From Gemmatimonadota bacterium (GTDB lineage Bacteria > Gemmatimonadota > Gemmatimonadetes > Gemmatimonadales > GWC2-71-9): DNA of 9,862 bases. The stretch is from positions 12,924 to 22,785 of the forward strand of contig QHTW01000098.1 of the NCBI GenBank assembly GCA_003220955.1, in the 5' to 3' direction. The first letter of the stretch is position 1; every line of letters begins with the position of its first letter. The notes under the pieces were generated by a model that ran no database searches, had not been told where the DNA came from, and was given only the letters and a program-made list of their open reading frames with translations. The translations under genes were made by a program, and so were the position numbers. Below are positions 7,465-9,862 of this stretch, in pieces.

Positions 7465-7857
7465 GTGGTGCAGAAGCAGTCGGCGAATCAGATCCGCCGC
7501 ATCGAGGAGCTGCAGGGGTACGTGCGGACGGTGGATCACGTGAAGAAGCTGGTCGCCGAGCTCGAAGCCAATCGCGCCGCGAAGCCGAAGATCATCAACA
7601 ACATCTGCGGAACGATCGCCCGGGAGCTGTCGCACATGCGCCAGCGTGCGCTTACGGCGAATTTGGGCACGCTGCCTGACGTGGCCGGCCAGCTGGCGAT
7701 CGTCGCGAACCGGGCGGGGACGGGGATGAACATGAAGGTGCGCGCGCTGGCGGATGGCGTGAACAGCATGACGATTCAGCTCGATCAGGCGCTCAAGACG
7801 GCGCACGAAGCGACTCCCGAAAAAGACGAAGAAGACGCAGAGAAGAAACAATCGTAG
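7465..7857 (+). CDS. Small helical charged protein, unknown family
   Basis: A 130-aa protein that I do not recognise. It starts 2 nt after the phosphatase stop. GTG at 7465 is used here and GTG at 7468 is equally possible; GAGAG at 7453-7457 is a fair ribosome-binding site. The sequence looks almost wholly alpha-helical. There is a basic first helix (NQIRRIEELQGYVRTVDHV), a Lys/Glu-rich second (KKLVAELEANRAAKPKIINN), a third around GTIARELSHMRQRAL, a later helix around SMTIQLDQALKTAHEA, and a highly charged tail (EKDEEDAEKK). There is no signal peptide, membrane segment, Cys pair or catalytic motif; the only Cys is in NNICGTIA. Reading-frame quality is good and the next gene begins inside its last codons, so it is likely real and cotranslated with the ABC-2 exporter. 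A cytoplasmic four-helix bundle or scaffold is possible, but that is a guess. Confidence 0.7.
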   Translation: MVQKQSANQIRRIEELQGYVRTVDHVKKLVAELEANRAAKPKIINNICGTIARELSHMRQRALTANLGTLPDVAGQLAIVANRAGTGMNMKVRALADGVNSMTIQLDQALKTAHEATPEKDEEDAEKKQS

Positions 7858-8786
7858 CGATCAACTGTCGCACACTCACCAAGCGGTTCGGGGACGTCGT
7901 CGCCGTTGCGGGTCTCGATCTCGTCGTCCAGGCGGGCGAGTGCTTTGGATTGCTTGGACCCAACGGCGCCGGCAAGACCACTACCATCGAAATCCTCGAG
8001 GGGCTGACGCTCCCGGATTCGGGTGAGGTCGAGATTCTCGGCACGCCGTGGCGCGACGGCGCCGCCGGACGGGCGCTGCGCGAGCGCCTCGGCATTCAGC
8101 TCCAGGAAACCCAGCTCGCCGACAAGCTGCAAGTCGGCGAGGTGCTGGCGCTGTTCCGGTCGTTCTACCGGCAGTCGCATACGGTCGACGAAGTGCTCGC
8201 GCTCGTCGGGCTCGAGGAAAAGCGCAAGGCGCGCGTCGTGACGCTCTCGGGCGGGCAGAAACAGCGTCTCGCGGTTGCATGCGCGCTCGTCAGCAAACCG
8301 GAGCTGTTGTTCCTCGATGAGCCGACGACCGGCCTGGATCCGCAGTCGCGCCGGCAGCTGTGGGAAATCATCCGCCGATTCCGCGCGGACGGTGGGACGG
8401 TGTTGCTCACGACGCACTACATGGAGGAAGCCGAGCGCCTCTGCGACCGCGTCGCGATCATGGATCACGGCAAGATCATCGCCCAGGGAACTCCCAAGGA
8501 GCTGATTGCGTCGCTGGGCGCGGACCACGTGGTGGACTTCGCGCTGACGGAGGGCGGGATTGCGGCCGATCTGGTCGAGGTCTTGCGACAAATGGGGGGT
8601 GTGTCCGCGGTGCGGACGGGTCCCGACGGAGTCTCGCTCACGGTCGTAGAGCTGCACCGCGCCCTCCCCGCCTTGCTCGCGCTGCTTCAAGACCGCGGCG
8701 TGGAGCTGTCGCTGCTCACGACGCATCACGCCTCGCTCGACGACGTCTTCGTTGCGCTCACCGGACGGCAGCTCCGTGATACGTGA
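7851..8786 (+). CDS. ABC-2 type exporter ATPase (DrrA/NatA/CcmA-like); probable non-canonical ATC start
   Basis: The nucleotide-binding subunit of a multidrug or antibiotic-type exporter, partner of the membrane protein that follows. Motifs, numbered from ATC 7851: Walker A GPNGAGKT (36-43), Q-loop in GIQLQETQLADKL, signature LSGGQ (132-136), Walker B LLFLDEP with Asp156-Glu157, His189 in TTHYMEE. The C-terminus ends in SLDDVFVALTGR, typical of DrrA-like ATPases. Homology requires the protein to begin near VAINCRTLTKRFGD, but no ATG, GTG or TTG occurs in frame there. The first one, TTG 7950, would delete the first beta strands and start almost at Walker A. Further upstream this frame turns into Arg-rich nonsense. 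ATC 7851, preceded by GAGAAG and overlapping the stop region of the previous gene, gives a normal 311-aa protein. A sequencing error is the main alternative. Confidence 0.85.
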   Translation: MVAINCRTLTKRFGDVVAVAGLDLVVQAGECFGLLGPNGAGKTTTIEILEGLTLPDSGEVEILGTPWRDGAAGRALRERLGIQLQETQLADKLQVGEVLALFRSFYRQSHTVDEVLALVGLEEKRKARVVTLSGGQKQRLAVACALVSKPELLFLDEPTTGLDPQSRRQLWEIIRRFRADGGTVLLTTHYMEEAERLCDRVAIMDHGKIIAQGTPKELIASLGADHVVDFALTEGGIAADLVEVLRQMGGVSAVRTGPDGVSLTVVELHRALPALLALLQDRGVELSLLTTHHASLDDVFVALTGRQLRDT

Positions 8787-8793
8787 GCGTCCG

Positions 8794-9810
8794 ATGTACC
8801 AGCTCGCGCTGTCGCGGATGCGCGAGTTTTACCGCGAGCCCGAGGCGGTGTTCTGGGTCTTCGGCTTTCCGATCGTGCTCGCGTTCGCGCTCGGCCTCGC
8901 CTTCCGCAACACCGGTCCCGGGAAGTTGCAGGTCGGGGTGGTGGCGGGGAGCGGCGACAGCGCCCTGGCCGCGACGCTCGATTCCTCGCCCCGCCTCATC
9001 GCCACGGTGCTCGATACGGCCACCGCGCGGCTGCGCCTCAAGAGCGGTCGTGTCGCGCTGGTGGTCGTTCCGGGCGACCCCGTCGTCTATCGCTACGACT
9101 CGACCCGCACCGAGAGCGGTCTTGCGCGCCTCGAGGTCGACGATGTGCTCCAGCGGGCGCGGGGCCGCAGAGACCTGGTGGCCGTGCGGGACGACCGCGC
9201 GGTGGCGCCCGGGTCGCGCTACATCGATTTTCTCATTCCCGGCCTGCTCGGCATGAACCTGCTCGGCAGCGGGATCTGGGGCGTCGGGTTTTCAGTCGTC
9301 CAGGCGCGCCAGCGTAAGCTGCTGAAGCGCTACATGGCGACACCAATGCGCCGCAGCCACTACCTGCTGAGCTTCATTCTCTCGCGGCTCGTCTTTCTGA
9401 TCGTGGAAGTCGTGGCGCTGGTGGGGTTCGGCTGGCTGCTGTTCGGCGTCGCGGTGCGAGGATCCTTCGCCTCGCTCGGGGGCATAACGCTGCTCGGCTC
9501 GTTCGCCTTCGCCGGCCTGGGCCTCCTCGTAGCGAGCCGCGCCCGGACGATCGAGGGCGTATCGGGGTTGATGAACCTCGTGATGCTGCCGATGTGGATT
9601 CTGTCGGGGACGTTCTTCTCCTACTCGCGCTTCCCGAACGCGATGATTCCGTTCGTGAAGGCGCTGCCGCTCACCGCGCTCAACGACTCGCTGCGCGCCG
9701 TCATGATCGACGGCGCGAGCGTCATGACCCTCGGTACCCCGATCGCCATTGTGGTGGCGTGGGGTGCCGTGAGCTTCGTGATCGCCCTGAAGATTTTCCG
9801 CTGGCGCTAG
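8794..9810 (+). CDS. ABC-2 type exporter membrane subunit
   Basis: A 338-aa inner-membrane permease paired with the ATPase just upstream. The layout is that of ABC-2 permeases. A cytoplasmic start (LALSRMREFYREPEAVFW) leads into TM1 (VFGFPIVLAFALGLAF). An extracytoplasmic domain of about 100 residues follows (VGVVAGSGDSALAATLDSSP and onward). Then come about five C-terminal helices, with LIPGLLGMNLLGSGIWGVGF, a cytoplasmic loop RQRKLLKRYMATPMRRSHYL, and a last loop MWILSGTFFSYSRFP. ATG 8794, with GTGAG 6 nt upstream, lies 7 nt past the ATPase stop. GTG 8776, overlapping the ATPase end by 11 nt, would add six residues (MIRERP) and cannot be excluded. Export of a lipid, drug or small molecule is the usual role; the actual substrate is unknown. 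Confidence 0.88.
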   Translation: MYQLALSRMREFYREPEAVFWVFGFPIVLAFALGLAFRNTGPGKLQVGVVAGSGDSALAATLDSSPRLIATVLDTATARLRLKSGRVALVVVPGDPVVYRYDSTRTESGLARLEVDDVLQRARGRRDLVAVRDDRAVAPGSRYIDFLIPGLLGMNLLGSGIWGVGFSVVQARQRKLLKRYMATPMRRSHYLLSFILSRLVFLIVEVVALVGFGWLLFGVAVRGSFASLGGITLLGSFAFAGLGLLVASRARTIEGVSGLMNLVMLPMWILSGTFFSYSRFPNAMIPFVKALPLTALNDSLRAVMIDGASVMTLGTPIAIVVAWGAVSFVIALKIFRWR

Positions 9811-9816
9811 CGCTAG
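9807..9816. repeat. 10-bp palindrome CTAGCGCTAG holding both convergent stop codons
   Basis: A perfect self-complementary 10-mer. It contains the TAG stop of the ABC-2 permease (9808-9810, + strand) and the TAG stop of the cupredoxin gene (9813-9815 read on the - strand), leaving 2 nt between the genes. Confidence 0.85.
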
Positions 9817-9862
9817 TGGACGATGACCACCCCGTGCATCACGGGGTGGATCGAGCAGTGAT
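9813..9862 (-). CDS. Amicyanin/plastocyanin-like blue-copper protein (cupredoxin), last 15 codons only
   Basis: Read on the - strand, the last 50 bases give HCSIHPVMHGVVIVH followed by TAG. This is the C-terminal strand and copper loop of a type 1 copper protein. Cys-x2-His-x2-Met supplies three of the four ligands with the short spacing of amicyanin (Cys92, His95, Met98) rather than the longer plastocyanin loop. The protein then ends with the usual G-x-V-x-V beta strand. The gene enters from the right edge, so its N-terminal His ligand, signal peptide and any extra domains are not visible. Cupredoxins of this kind are usually exported electron carriers. The piece is too short for a gene-finder but the motif is specific. 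It is convergent with the ABC-2 permease, so it belongs to a separate transcript. Confidence 0.75.
   Translation of the reverse strand, partial: HCSIHPVMHGVVIVH
9827..9849. repeat. Perfect 10-bp inverted repeat, 3-nt loop; possible terminator hairpin between convergent genes
   Basis: CCACCCCGTG, loop CAT, CACGGGGTGG: ten uninterrupted pairs, eight of them G-C. It starts 16 nt past the stop of the + strand ABC-2 permease and overlaps the His-Pro-Val-Met-His-Gly codons of the cupredoxin gene. No T-run follows on either strand, so it is not a classical intrinsic terminator. It may still pause polymerase, or be a chance result of the CAC/GTG-rich motif codons. Confidence 0.5.

Noticed and set aside
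7785..8729. 314-codon open frame on the - strand opposite the ABC-2 ATPase
   Set aside because: It mirrors a gene with intact Walker and signature motifs; its composition is that of a shadow frame.
7950..8786. TTG 7950 as the real start of the ABC-2 ATPase
   Set aside because: It would begin two residues before Walker A and lose the strands that form the nucleotide-binding core, while clearly homologous sequence continues upstream in frame.

Overview
This is a gene-dense, high-GC stretch of bacterial chromosome (roughly two-thirds G+C by eye). Every clear gene but the last lies on the + strand, and no gap between genes exceeds about 20 nt. I see no RNA gene, insertion sequence, phage gene or CRISPR array. 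The architecture of the first protein and the overall style of the genes fit a Gemmatimonadota- or Acidobacteriota-type soil or sediment bacterium. That is an inference from family resemblance and nothing in the window proves it.

Left block (1-5850): the C-terminal part of a large PIG-L (LmbE-like) deacetylase; a lipoprotein solute-binding protein; an ABC ATPase with a TOBE-like tail; a fused two-domain permease; and an MFS (DHA1-type) transporter. All four junctions are exactly 4-nt start/stop overlaps (GTGA, TTGA, GTGA, ATGA), so the block looks like one translationally coupled operon. The three ABC genes form a complete importer of the Fe(III)/phosphonate/polyamine-like class. The tyrosine pair typical of ferric-binding members is not evident in the binding protein, so the substrate is open. 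An 11-G tract sits at the binding protein/ATPase junction.

Middle block (5870-7857): an exported PafA-like alkaline phosphatase with all expected catalytic residues, then a small, charged, helical protein of unknown family.

Right block (about 7851-9810): a two-gene ABC-2 type exporter (DrrA/NatA-like ATPase plus membrane subunit). Its ATPase has no ATG, GTG or TTG codon where the N-terminus must begin; an ATC overlapping the upstream stop region is the best-placed candidate.

Right edge (9813-9862): on the - strand, the last 15 codons of an amicyanin/plastocyanin-like blue-copper protein, read from its Cys-x2-His-x2-Met copper-ligand motif. It converges on the exporter with 2 nt between the two stop codons, which sit in a 10-bp palindrome. 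A perfect 10-bp hairpin overlaps the copper-motif codons.

I did not find a convincing new multi-gene system. The items most worth a second look are the poly-G junction, the missing start codon, the orphan helical protein and the convergent 3' end.
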